The notes below the pieces were generated by a model that saw only the letters and a list, made by a program, of their open reading frames with translations, was not told the origin of the DNA and searched no databases. From an uncultured Spartobacteria bacterium (GTDB lineage: Bacteria; Verrucomicrobiota; Verrucomicrobiia; Chthoniobacterales; Terrimicrobiaceae): a stretch of 22,744 nucleotides of DNA. Positions 1 to 8,167 of this stretch are shown here, piece by piece; the first letter of the stretch is position 1, and every line of letters starts with the position of its first letter. The translations under genes and the position numbers were made by a program. Location of the stretch: contig CALCJD010000101.1 in NCBI GenBank assembly GCA_937960895.1, positions 1 through 22,744 of the forward strand, in the 5' to 3' direction.

Positions 1-82
1 AATCACTCACTCCCTCGGCGGAGGCCAGTTCCCTGATGCGCAGGGCGACAGGGTTGTGTTCAGGGAGATTAAGGTAGCGCAT
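1..82 (-). CDS. Possible N-terminal fragment of an unidentified protein (cut by window edge)
   Basis: An open frame starts with ATG at 82 and runs off the left edge after 27 codons, beginning MRYLNLPEHNPVALRIRELA. The composition is protein-like (alternating hydrophobic and charged residues suggesting a helix, with mostly G/C third positions). It is on the same strand as the PEP-CTERM gene 68 bases upstream. No Shine-Dalgarno precedes it, which is usual in this window. I do not recognise a family, and 27 codons is too short to exclude chance. Confidence 0.35.
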   Translation of the reverse strand, partial: MRYLNLPEHNPVALRIRELASAEGVSD

Positions 83-150
83 TATCCAAGACGGAATTCA
101 GGAAGAAGATTCGCAAACCAACACACGAAAGGAGGCCGAAACCATTGCCC

Positions 151-888
151 TTACGATCTCGGTCTGTAATTGCGAACCAAAGAAAGAAAAGCCGCTCCCG
201 CAATTCCGAAAAGCACGGCAGTCGACGGTTCGGGCACGGGCCCCAAAGAGGACACCTCCTCCTCGGTCAACACCGTGTCATAAACACGAATCGTCTTCAC
301 GAGCCCGGCAGACACTTCCTCCCCCCCCGTGGTGGCATCGTCCTGAAAAAACCTGATGATTGCGTCGTCTCCGGAAAAAACGAAACTCCCGCCGGAGTCC
401 TCAATCGAAAACCTGAGATTTCCATTCACATACAAAGAGAAGATGCCGGCTGCATCGCGGGTGATGACCAGTCGAACCAGCATGTCTTCCGTCAAGTCAT
501 CGAACGGCCCGGTTTCGTAACTCAAAGGAGAAAAGGCTTCGAAGGCCGTGGAAAAGGCATAAACCCCATCATCGACGCTCAAATTGCCAAAATCGACAAT
601 CTTGCGATACCCACCAAGCTCACTAAAGCTGAAATCAATCAGCAGGGAATACTCCGCGGGGTTGGACAAAGCCCCGGACAAGGACAGACCCTGGCCTGCG
701 GCAAATTGATACCCTCCGGATGTGAACACCCCCTCCCCTGCGGGAATGAGAGACGGCCCCAGGAATTCATCATCAAAATTCCCGTCGAGCAAATAACTAT
801 GCACCAAGTCGGCCGAGGCGGATTGAAGCAAAAAGGCCGACGATGCGCAGAAACATACAAGCAAGCGCCTAATCATTTTGATTTTCAT
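151..888 (-). CDS. PEP-CTERM sorting-domain protein with LamG-like domain
   Basis: A 245-residue exported protein. Residues 1-27 form a signal peptide (basic MKIKMIRR, hydrophobic core, likely cleavage after SASA). Residues about 28-210 have the jelly-roll pattern of a LamG/concanavalin-A-like lectin domain (HSYLLDGNFDDEF near the start, then GIFSLYVNGNLRFS and TIRVYDTVLTEEEV). Residues 218-245 are a complete PEP-CTERM signal: VPEPST, a hydrophobic helix and a basic tail (RNYRPRS). In known systems such tails are processed by an exosortase and the protein is surface-displayed or released with exopolysaccharide; no exosortase gene is in this window. The gene lies 25 bases downstream of the prepilin gene on the same strand, so co-transcription is likely. 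The ligand is unknown. The long frame on the opposite strand here is a shadow. Confidence 0.9.
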   Translation of the reverse strand: MKIKMIRRLLVCFCASSAFLLQSASADLVHSYLLDGNFDDEFLGPSLIPAGEGVFTSGGYQFAAGQGLSLSGALSNPAEYSLLIDFSFSELGGYRKIVDFGNLSVDDGVYAFSTAFEAFSPLSYETGPFDDLTEDMLVRLVITRDAAGIFSLYVNGNLRFSIEDSGGSFVFSGDDAIIRFFQDDATTGGEEVSAGLVKTIRVYDTVLTEEEVSSLGPVPEPSTAVLFGIAGAAFLSLVRNYRPRS

Positions 889-913
889 GGGGATCTTGAG
901 AAAAAAGCCGCGG

Positions 914-2551
914 TTATCCGGAAATGGGATTAAGAGAAAAAACTATGCCAGTAACATTGCTGGGCAATCCGATGGACTTGGCCGTCACCGCACCATTAAA
1001 GATGGAATTACTGTTAAAATTCACCGAACTATCGGGAGCAACGACATAACCATAAAAGGCGGAATTTGAACTAAAATTCACCGAACTGCCGTTCTTCACA
1101 AACAACTTTGTCCATTCCGGGTGTTCAGCATTCCCAAAGACATTGTTGGAATTAAGATTAAAATTCCCTTCGAAGTAGATTTCCACCGGTCCCACCACAT
1201 TCACGGTGGCATTGGAGGAAATATTCAGTCCTTTGAAAATGTATTTCGTGGGCGTGGTGGATCCGGGCACACCCAGAGTGATCGAACCTCCCGTGTTGAC
1301 ATTGATGTACTGATTGTAAACCCCACCTGGCAGGGTCACGGCGCCGTTGATGTTGCCGCCATTCGGAGGTGTCTGGTTCGGCAGGCCCGTGGGAAGAGTC
1401 ACCGTCGGCATCACCGTCGAATACCGCGTATAAATTTTCCCCTCGATCACCACATTGGAATTCAGGTTCACCGAATATCCGGAAGGCTGAACCGGTCCCG
1501 GGGGATTCCACTCGAGGATTTTCACGTGGGGAGAAGGATTGGGAATCACTTCGACGCCATCCTCAGTGAATGTCCGCCCTTGGATGACGGCATTTTTGTT
1601 GACGTTTATCGTCGGGGTTCCGGGAAGGTAGAGATTCCCACCCACCAAGCCTGCGTTGCTGCTGAAATTGATGTTTCCCAACGTCCCATCCGGATTGGGC
1701 ACAACCGTCACGTTGCCGTGGATTTCGGAATTACTGTTCAGATTGAAATTGCTGACGAGAATTCCCTTAGGCACCTGATTCTCCCCGGAAGGAGGATTCG
1801 GTATGGGAGTCGGCGTGGGCGTGGGAGTCGGCGTGGGAGTCGGCGTGGGAGTCGGCGTGGGGGTCGGTGTCGGAGAAAACGGTGTGGACGTGGGTGCCGG
1901 CGTGGGCGGTTCGTCGGGAGGATTCGGCGTGGGGGTGGGTGTGGAAACTCCCGGATAGGGATTATCCACCGGAGTCGGCTCCGGAACGGAAGCCTGGGTG
2001 TAATCCCAAACCCACGCCGGCCCCTCCTTGACATTGGCGGCGTCAAGAACGCGCTCGCGCACATAGGGGTCCGCGTTCGGAGACTCACTCCGGGCAGCCA
2101 CCGCGGCCGCATCACTCAGGACAAACTCCCTAATCCCGGAACCCGAATTTGTGATCTCAAACACCTTTTTGGAAGCATTCCAGACCGCCCGCGGTCCACT
2201 CGTTGTATAACTTCCCGCGGTCAGCCGCGGATCAATCAAACTCCCGGTGATGCCGTTTTGCTTGGCTCGCGTTTCGTCATCACCCTTGATTTTCAGTTTG
2301 GTCAAAACCTTCTCTTCGACCGTCGCCCCCGGCACCCCGTCGAGGTTGGACAAATCGCCCCCCATCGCTTCATAAATTTGCACGGCCGAATTCAAGGCCG
2401 AGACATCGGAGTCCAGCTTGCTTTCACGCGCCGCGGCATTAACGCTGCTGGCCGTATAGTAAGCCCCGGAGGCCAGCACCGATATGACCGCAATGACGGC
2501 AAGAATCTCGACAAGAGTAAATCCCTTCCTGAGACATTTCGGGGTCGTCAT
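914..2551 (-). CDS. Prepilin-type protein with Pro-Thr linker and Asn/Ser-rich repeat domain
   Basis: A 545-residue protein. Residues 1-35 are a class III prepilin leader: basic MTTPKCLRKG, predicted prepilin-peptidase cleavage between G10 and F11, then FTLVEI with the conserved Glu at position +5 and a hydrophobic helix. Residues about 36-185 resemble a pseudopilin globular part. Residues about 189-258 are a Pro/Thr-rich linker with a nearly pure PT run at 227-249. Residues about 260-545 hold repeated Asn/Ser motifs (NLNSNSEIHGNV, NFSSNAGLVGG, NLNSNVVIEGK, NFNSNSIFNGAV), suggesting a right-handed beta-helix like that in DUF7305-type proteins. It is transcribed divergently from the secretin at 2791, its possible export partner. 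It is far longer than ordinary pilins (130-200 residues), so a minor or tip pilin, or a pilus-anchored surface protein, is more likely than a major subunit. The function is inferred. Confidence 0.85.
   Translation of the reverse strand: MTTPKCLRKGFTLVEILAVIAVISVLASGAYYTASSVNAAARESKLDSDVSALNSAVQIYEAMGGDLSNLDGVPGATVEEKVLTKLKIKGDDETRAKQNGITGSLIDPRLTAGSYTTSGPRAVWNASKKVFEITNSGSGIREFVLSDAAAVAARSESPNADPYVRERVLDAANVKEGPAWVWDYTQASVPEPTPVDNPYPGVSTPTPTPNPPDEPPTPAPTSTPFSPTPTPTPTPTPTPTPTPTPTPTPIPNPPSGENQVPKGILVSNFNLNSNSEIHGNVTVVPNPDGTLGNINFSSNAGLVGGNLYLPGTPTINVNKNAVIQGRTFTEDGVEVIPNPSPHVKILEWNPPGPVQPSGYSVNLNSNVVIEGKIYTRYSTVMPTVTLPTGLPNQTPPNGGNINGAVTLPGGVYNQYINVNTGGSITLGVPGSTTPTKYIFKGLNISSNATVNVVGPVEIYFEGNFNLNSNNVFGNAEHPEWTKLFVKNGSSVNFSSNSAFYGYVVAPDSSVNFNSNSIFNGAVTAKSIGLPSNVTGIVFSLNPISG
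1805..1873 (-). repeat. In-frame tandem repeat encoding (Pro-Thr)n linker
   Basis: On the plus strand the motif GGAGTCGGCGTG (12 bases, encoding PTPT on the minus strand) recurs nearly perfectly several times, flanked by diverged copies with GGC or GGG changes. The unit is a multiple of three, so gain or loss of copies changes linker length without a frameshift. It lies in codons 227-249 of the prepilin-like gene. Confidence 0.9.
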
Positions 2552-2790
2552 GACCCAAAACCATTAGCAGAACCCCCTATAAAGGCGAGGCAAAAATTTA
2601 CGGAGAATGCTTTGCGAAAAAGCCACAACTGCAATTGGTAACATAAATGTTGCAGGCGACCCAACTTTTGGCTGGTGTAGTCTGCGGGAATTTTCTAGTA
2701 ACTCTGCCTGTTCTGCTTGTCCGCAAGCAAAACTGCCTCAACCAAATGAACCTTGTGAATAAAGCTGCGCACGTCTCAACCCACCCCTCG
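2552..2790. promoter_or_regulatory. Divergent intergenic region between prepilin-like and secretin genes
   Basis: These 239 bases separate two divergent starts and must carry promoters in both directions. I see no convincing -35/-10 pair. There is a small palindrome AACAT-AA-ATGTT at 2640-2651, nested inside a TGCAA/TTGCA inverted pair (2630-2634 and 2650-2654). A 6-bp hairpin (TGCTTG-tccg-CAAGCA) lies at 2714-2729. Both are weak candidates for regulatory sites. The frame to the right is open from 2647, so part of this region would be coding if an upstream start were used. Confidence 0.4.
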
Positions 2791-5139
2791 ATGAGACGCT
2801 TCCGTAACCGCACCCTTCCCCCTGTCCCCGTGCATGGCAGGCAAAATTCCCAGGGAATTTTCGCCGGAGCGCTGGCGGCCCTCACACTGGCGGCCGCGCC
2901 GTCCCATGCCCAGCAGGCCCCTAGCGGACAACCGTCCTTTCAGGCTCCCCAGGCGATCGTCCAGGCTCCGGCACCGACAGGCCAGCCGGCCACGGTTTCG
3001 GCGCCGCCGGCGCCCACGCCTTCGGGTGTTTCCCATTCCTCTGCGTCTGTGTCGGTCACCCCGGTCGGCTCTTCCAGCCCGAGCACCGGATCCTCCACTG
3101 CGGCCACAATCTCTCCCCCGCCCTTTGAGGTCTACACCGACTACAACTGGGGAAACGCCATGGCCAAGAGGCTGCGCAACGCCCCGGCGAAACTTTACAA
3201 CTTTGACCGGGCGTCCCTGCGGGACGTTCTGCGTTTCCTGGCGGACGATGCCGGCATTCCCTTCGTGGCTCTGCAGGAATCCTCCGCAGTGGAAAACACC
3301 CTCGTCACCTTCACCCTGCGCGCCAGCCCCTTCCTGGCCTTGGAGACGATCGCCCGCGCGAACAGTGTGGCGTTGTTTTATGACAACGGCATCTGGTTCA
3401 TGCGTCCATTGAACGAGAAGGAGCTCATCGCCCGCACCTACAAACTCAAGTTCAATCCCCAGGACGTGGTGAAATACACCGGGGCCAAGAACAACTCCAG
3501 CTTCTCGCAAAGCTCCGGCAATGGATTGAGCGGCATGGATCTCACTCTCCAGCAGCCCACGGACGTCTTCGAGGTCAAACCGCCGCAAACGGTGGAGGAG
3601 ATCCGGAAACTTCTGGGCATTCCCACCAGCGGAATCCACGGAATCAACGCCGGGGAAACCAGCGTGGACAATCCCAATTCCCTGAACGTGCCGCCTTCCC
3701 TCACCATCGCGGGAAGCAATCTGGCCGGTGCCGAAACCGCCAAGGGCGACAACGGTGCGCAGGCCATCTACAACCCGGATGCCAACACCATCTATGTGGT
3801 GGCCACCCGTCAGCAACACCAGTGGGTGGAAGGGTTCCTCAGTGCGGTGGATCGGCCTCAGGCCCTCATTGGCATCGAAATCAAATTCTTCGAAACCACC
3901 CGGGATCCCAGCAGGGACTTGGGCATCGACTGGTCGCAGACCCTCGAGGGCGGATACAGTGTCACCGCCGCGGCGGAGGCCACCTTTGAAGGCGGCTTGA
4001 ACACCCTCGCCATCAACGAAACGATGAACCGCGTTTTCGACGGCGGCGGCATGCTCAACGGCCGCTCCCTGGCGCGGGGACGCTCCTACGGATCGACCAT
4101 CACCGTCGACGATACCGGCAATGTGACGTTCGCCGATCCCACCAGCCGCAACACGAGTACGCGCACGGCAACCTTCAACGGAGGGTACGCGGCCGTCCTT
4201 TCTCCCGATGAAGTCACCGTCACGCTCCAGGCCTTCATGCGGGACCGGGACACCAGCGTGGTGCAATATCCGCGCATGCTGACCGTCAACAACCGTGAGG
4301 TGGCCATCCGCAGCGTGGTCAACCAGCCGGTTCTCGGATCGGTTTCCTCCGTCAATTCCGGCGACAACACCGGAACCAACGTTTCGGAGGTCGCCTACCT
4401 CCCCATCGGCACCATTGTGAACGTTCTTCCGAAAACGATGCCCGACGGCTCGGTGATCCTGAACGTGGCCATCACCATCTCGCGCATCATCGGGTTTGAA
4501 AACATCACGCTCCGGCCCGGCCAAGTCCAGCCCTACCCGGTGCCCACCTCCCGCGTTTACAACGCCTCGCTGCAGGTGGATTCCGGCTACACCCTCGCGG
4601 TGAGCGGACTGGATGAATCGACGGACAGCCGCAACGACACCGGCGTTCCGTTCCTGAAGGACATTCCGGGCCTCGGGGAACTTTTCAAGAGCAAGAGCCG
4701 CCAGCAGGCCAAAAAGAACCTCCTCATTTTCATCACTCCGACCGTCATTTACGATCGCCGGAGCACCGAGGGCATCGCCACCGTTCCGGAGAGCATCGTG
4801 CCGAAGCGGCCGGACCAGCCGTCGCCGCCGGCGTTCTCCTCCGAAGGCCGTCTGGTGGGTGGATTTAATGCCATCGACGAAGCGCTGGCCTGGTTCGAAT
4901 ACCAGATCCGTCTGTTCAAGCAGATGCGGGAGGAAAGCCTGACCGACAAGAAGACGCAGAAACAGCTCCAGAGCGTGATCGGGTCGGCTGAAATGCTCGT
5001 CAAGGAAATCCAGATTCAGGAGGAGGAATCCCCGGGCAACCTGAATGCCCTGGTCAAGAAGGAGGAAAAAGCCCTCGCCCTCCTGGCGGATCTCAACAAG
5101 GTCTATCTCGACACCCAGAAGAAGGACAACGAGTTCTGA
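2791..5139 (+). CDS. Secretin (type II/III secretion or type IV pilus outer-membrane channel)
   Basis: A 782-residue outer-membrane pore protein of the GspD/PilQ superfamily. From the chosen ATG, residues 1-40 form a signal peptide (basic MRRFRNR, hydrophobic IFAGALAALTLAAA, likely cleavage after SHA). A Pro/Ser/Ala-rich linker follows to about 110, then an STN/N-type domain (about 134-206), ring-building modules (about 215-355) and the secretin core (about 360-660). The core ends in the family signature VPFLKDIPGLGELF at 619 onward, then KKNLLIFITPTVI. Residues about 680-782 are a charged coiled-coil-like extension. The layout resembles the Amuc_1098-type pilus secretins of Akkermansia (family knowledge, not checked). 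ATGs at 2647 and 2746 are in frame, but 2791 best places the signal peptide. No other pilus or secretion ATPase/platform genes are in view. A strong terminator follows. Confidence 0.9.
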   Translation: MRRFRNRTLPPVPVHGRQNSQGIFAGALAALTLAAAPSHAQQAPSGQPSFQAPQAIVQAPAPTGQPATVSAPPAPTPSGVSHSSASVSVTPVGSSSPSTGSSTAATISPPPFEVYTDYNWGNAMAKRLRNAPAKLYNFDRASLRDVLRFLADDAGIPFVALQESSAVENTLVTFTLRASPFLALETIARANSVALFYDNGIWFMRPLNEKELIARTYKLKFNPQDVVKYTGAKNNSSFSQSSGNGLSGMDLTLQQPTDVFEVKPPQTVEEIRKLLGIPTSGIHGINAGETSVDNPNSLNVPPSLTIAGSNLAGAETAKGDNGAQAIYNPDANTIYVVATRQQHQWVEGFLSAVDRPQALIGIEIKFFETTRDPSRDLGIDWSQTLEGGYSVTAAAEATFEGGLNTLAINETMNRVFDGGGMLNGRSLARGRSYGSTITVDDTGNVTFADPTSRNTSTRTATFNGGYAAVLSPDEVTVTLQAFMRDRDTSVVQYPRMLTVNNREVAIRSVVNQPVLGSVSSVNSGDNTGTNVSEVAYLPIGTIVNVLPKTMPDGSVILNVAITISRIIGFENITLRPGQVQPYPVPTSRVYNASLQVDSGYTLAVSGLDESTDSRNDTGVPFLKDIPGLGELFKSKSRQQAKKNLLIFITPTVIYDRRSTEGIATVPESIVPKRPDQPSPPAFSSEGRLVGGFNAIDEALAWFEYQIRLFKQMREESLTDKKTQKQLQSVIGSAEMLVKEIQIQEEESPGNLNALVKKEEKALALLADLNKVYLDTQKKDNEF

Positions 5140-5185
5140 CCTTCGGTGGCGTTGGATTTCCCACGCCGCTCCGGAGCACTCTCTG

Positions 5186-5218
5186 AAAACGCCCCTCGCC
5201 TCCGAGGGGCGTTTTTTT
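5186..5218 (+). terminator. Strong intrinsic terminator after the secretin gene
   Basis: A perfect 13-bp stem (AAAACGCCCCTCG paired with CGAGGGGCGTTTT) with a four-base CCTC loop and a run of seven T at 5212-5218. It lies 47 bases past the secretin stop. Because it sits upstream of 5278, it argues against starting the carboxylase at the upstream in-frame codon near 5146. The A-run makes it partly bidirectional. Confidence 0.93.
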
Positions 5219-5277
5219 ATCCCGAAGAAAGCGTGAGATTTGCCATCTCCGCGGTTGATTTTCCGACGAAATTCCCA

Positions 5278-8052
5278 ATGATGCCGCGCGGGGTGAAGAC
5301 AACGGCTGATTACATTGCTTCGGGGTTCGTCAAAATCGACACGGATCTGAACTATTTGATGGAGTGCCTCAGGGAGGTTCTCTGCGAGCTCGGGGAAGAC
5401 AAGGCGGCGGAATTTTTGCCGTGGCAGGAAAGCGGACGCATCCACGACTCCGACGAACCTCCCCCCCGCATCGAGCAGGCCTACTCCATCGCCTTTCAAC
5501 TGCTCAACATGGTGGAGGAAAACGCCTCCGCCAGAACCCGCCGTCTCCGCGAAATCGAGCACGGCCTTGCGGCGGAACCCGGCCTCTGGGGTCAGCAACT
5601 CGCGCGCCTCAAACAGGCCGGTTTCACCGGAGAGGAGATCGCCCGTTTTCTGCCTTCGGTACGCGTCGAATCGGTCCTCACCGCCCACCCCACGGAAGCC
5701 AAGCGTGCGGCGGTTCTGGAACAACACCGCGACATCTACCGGCTGCTGACCACGCTTGAAAACCAGTCGCTGACTCCGTCCGAGCGCAGCGCCATCCGCA
5801 AGGAGATCAAGGTTGTCCTCGAACGTTTGTGGCGCACGGGGGAAATCCTCCTCGAAAAACCCACCGTTTCCGCGGAGCGCCGCGGCACGAATTTTTATCT
5901 CCGGGAGGTCTTTCCCCTCGCCCTTGAGCAACTGGATGAGCGTCTGCGCAGCGCATGGGTGGACGCGGGATTCGATCCCGCGCTGCTGGAAAACCCCCAC
6001 ACCTGGCCGCGCGTGCGATTCGGCACCTGGGTCGGCGGAGACCGGGATGGACACCCCTTCGTCACCGCGGAGGTCACGGAGGAAACCTTGAAGGAACTGC
6101 GCGCCAACGCCGTGGCGGTCATGTCCCGGCATCTCGCTGCCCTGGCCGTCAAACTTCCGCTTTCCAGCAATTTCCAATCCATCCCCGCTCCGCTCACCGA
6201 GGCCATAACCCGGCTGTCTGAGGAAAACCCGGAGGCCGCGGCCGCGATCGCGCGCCAGTATTCCGACGAACCGTGGCGTCAATACGTCCTGCTGCTCCAG
6301 GCCAAACTGCCGGGCGGCACGGCGGCGCATTGTTATCATTTTCCGCGCGAACTCGACGCCGATCTCGCCCTGCTGGCGGAGTCCCTGGTTTCCGTCGGCG
6401 CCAAGCGGCTGGCCGACACCGCCGTTTGGCCCGTGCGTCGCGCCCTGGACGTGTTTGGGTTTCACCTCGCCGACCTCGACATCCGCCAGAACAGCAAATT
6501 TCACGACCAGGCGCTCATGCAGCTTCTGGCGGCGAGCGGCCAGCCCGCCCCGGATTTCAGTTCCTGGGACGAGGCCCGGCGGGTGGAATTTCTCAGCCGG
6601 GAACTCGAATCCCCCCGTCCGTTCCTTTACCACGACGCCGGCATCGGCGAGCAGGCCGACGCCGTCCTTTCCTGCTACGGGGTGCTGCGCCGCCACATCC
6701 GCCATTACAACCGCGAAGGCATCGGCTCGCTGATTGTCAGCATGACCAAACGCATGTCCGACCTTCTGGTCGTTTATGTGCTGGCGCGGGAGGCGGGACT
6801 CATGAAGTGGACACCCGAGGGTTTGCTCTGCCAGATCCCCGTTGTTCCGCTCTTCGAAACGCTGGACGACCTCGAGGGGAGCGCCGGGCTCATCGACGCC
6901 TTCCTTGCCCATCCGGTCACCCGGCGTTCCCTCCGGTTTCACCGGCAGGACCGCGCGCAGGTGCTTTCGCTGCCCCATGACCAGCCGATCCAGCAGGTCA
7001 TGGTCGGCTACAGCGACAGCAACAAGGATTGCGGAATCATCGCCAGCCAGTGGGCGCTGCACAAAGCCCAGTCCGCCCTCGCCGACGCCGGTCGCAGGCA
7101 TGGCGTGAAGATCCGTTTCTTCCACGGCCGCGGCGGAACTATCAGCCGCGGGGCCGGACCGACGCACCGGTTTTTGGGCGCCCTGCCGACCGGATCCGTG
7201 CAGGGCGACCTCCGCCTGACGGAACAGGGGGAAACCATTGCGCAGAAATTTTCCATCCTCAGCACCGCCATCTACAACCTCGAGCTCCTCCTTGCCGGGG
7301 TCACCGGATATTCGCTGGCCGATCAAAAACCGCACCCGCTGCCCAGGGATCTGGAACGGATCGGCGAGGTGCTCGCCCGGGCCAGCCGGGACAAATACGT
7401 TTCGCTGATTCATGCCGAGGGGTTCATGCGTTTTTATTCCGAGGCGACTCCCATCGACGCGCTGGAAACCAGCAGCATCGGATCCCGTCCTTCGCGACGC
7501 ACGGGACAGCGCTCGCTCGAGGACCTGCGCGCCATTCCCTGGGTCTTCAGTTGGAACCAGTGCCGGTACTACCTTCCGGGCTGGTTCGGCGTCGGCACGG
7601 CCATCGAAACGCTTTTTTCCCAAAACGTGCTGCCTCTTGATGAGCTTCGCCAGATGCTCAAAACATCGCCGCTCATGTATTACGTCCTCACGAACGTGGA
7701 GACGAACATCGCCAGCTGCGACCACGACATCATGCGGGCTTACGCGGGGCTGGTCACGGACCCGGTCGTTCGCGATCGCATTTTCGGCATCATTTCGGAG
7801 GAATTTGAAAAAACGAAGACCATGATGTCCGAGATCTTCGGCGGCAGTCTGGAATCGCGCAGGCCGCGCATGATCAAGACCCTCGCCCTTCGCGCCCATG
7901 CGCTCAAGGTTCTGCATCACCAGCAAATCACCCTGCTCCGCAAGTGGCGGGCGGCCCGGGCTTCCGGCGCGACGGCCGAAGCCGAGCAGCTCCATCCCAA
8001 GGTCCTGCTCTCGGTCAATGCCATCGCCAGCGGATTGAGAACGACGGGATAA
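5278..8052 (+). CDS. ppc: Phosphoenolpyruvate carboxylase
   Basis: A 924-residue cytoplasmic enzyme that carboxylates phosphoenolpyruvate with bicarbonate to oxaloacetate, replenishing the TCA cycle. The length is normal for bacterial PEPC. Signature motifs appear in order: VLTAHPTEAKR with catalytic His137, GGDRDGHP at 253-260 (His where many homologues have Asn), GYSDSNKD at 577-584, and FFHGRGGTISRG with the catalytic-loop Arg618. The C-terminus is IASGLRTTG, matching the usual invariant ...NTG-type end used in feedback inhibition. Two adjacent ATG codons (5278 and 5281) could start it. I chose 5278; the longer frame runs through the preceding terminator and is not conserved-looking. It appears to be a single-gene unit. 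No clear promoter is seen in the 60 bases after the terminator. Confidence 0.95.
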   Translation: MMPRGVKTTADYIASGFVKIDTDLNYLMECLREVLCELGEDKAAEFLPWQESGRIHDSDEPPPRIEQAYSIAFQLLNMVEENASARTRRLREIEHGLAAEPGLWGQQLARLKQAGFTGEEIARFLPSVRVESVLTAHPTEAKRAAVLEQHRDIYRLLTTLENQSLTPSERSAIRKEIKVVLERLWRTGEILLEKPTVSAERRGTNFYLREVFPLALEQLDERLRSAWVDAGFDPALLENPHTWPRVRFGTWVGGDRDGHPFVTAEVTEETLKELRANAVAVMSRHLAALAVKLPLSSNFQSIPAPLTEAITRLSEENPEAAAAIARQYSDEPWRQYVLLLQAKLPGGTAAHCYHFPRELDADLALLAESLVSVGAKRLADTAVWPVRRALDVFGFHLADLDIRQNSKFHDQALMQLLAASGQPAPDFSSWDEARRVEFLSRELESPRPFLYHDAGIGEQADAVLSCYGVLRRHIRHYNREGIGSLIVSMTKRMSDLLVVYVLAREAGLMKWTPEGLLCQIPVVPLFETLDDLEGSAGLIDAFLAHPVTRRSLRFHRQDRAQVLSLPHDQPIQQVMVGYSDSNKDCGIIASQWALHKAQSALADAGRRHGVKIRFFHGRGGTISRGAGPTHRFLGALPTGSVQGDLRLTEQGETIAQKFSILSTAIYNLELLLAGVTGYSLADQKPHPLPRDLERIGEVLARASRDKYVSLIHAEGFMRFYSEATPIDALETSSIGSRPSRRTGQRSLEDLRAIPWVFSWNQCRYYLPGWFGVGTAIETLFSQNVLPLDELRQMLKTSPLMYYVLTNVETNIASCDHDIMRAYAGLVTDPVVRDRIFGIISEEFEKTKTMMSEIFGGSLESRRPRMIKTLALRAHALKVLHHQQITLLRKWRAARASGATAEAEQLHPKVLLSVNAIASGLRTTG

Positions 8053-8167
8053 AATTCCCGCACCGTCCCCGCGGGGCCGCCCCCGACACAGGTTTCCCAA
8101 AAAAAACGCCGTCTCCGGATTCATTTCTGGCCTTTTTTCCCGGAAGGTTTTCGGTAGGCTGTCCCCC

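Noticed and set aside
145..933. A plus-strand frame preceded by an AGGAGG-like motif near 130-135
   Set aside because: The minus strand encodes a signal peptide, a LamG-like domain and a full PEP-CTERM tail. The plus frame starts at TTG and has no domain.
2568..2640. A sigma-54-type promoter for the prepilin gene (GG...GC on the minus strand)
   Set aside because: The spacing between GG and GC is about two bases too short and the flanking consensus is absent.
1121..2641. A 506-codon plus-strand frame over the prepilin gene
   Set aside because: It is Arg/Gly/His-rich (RRGSRRGSRRGG from the reversed Pro-Thr repeat) and antisense to a clear prepilin.
5146..5277. An N-terminal extension of the carboxylase by 44 residues
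   Set aside because: It would run through the strong terminator at 5186-5218 and is not needed for a full-length enzyme.
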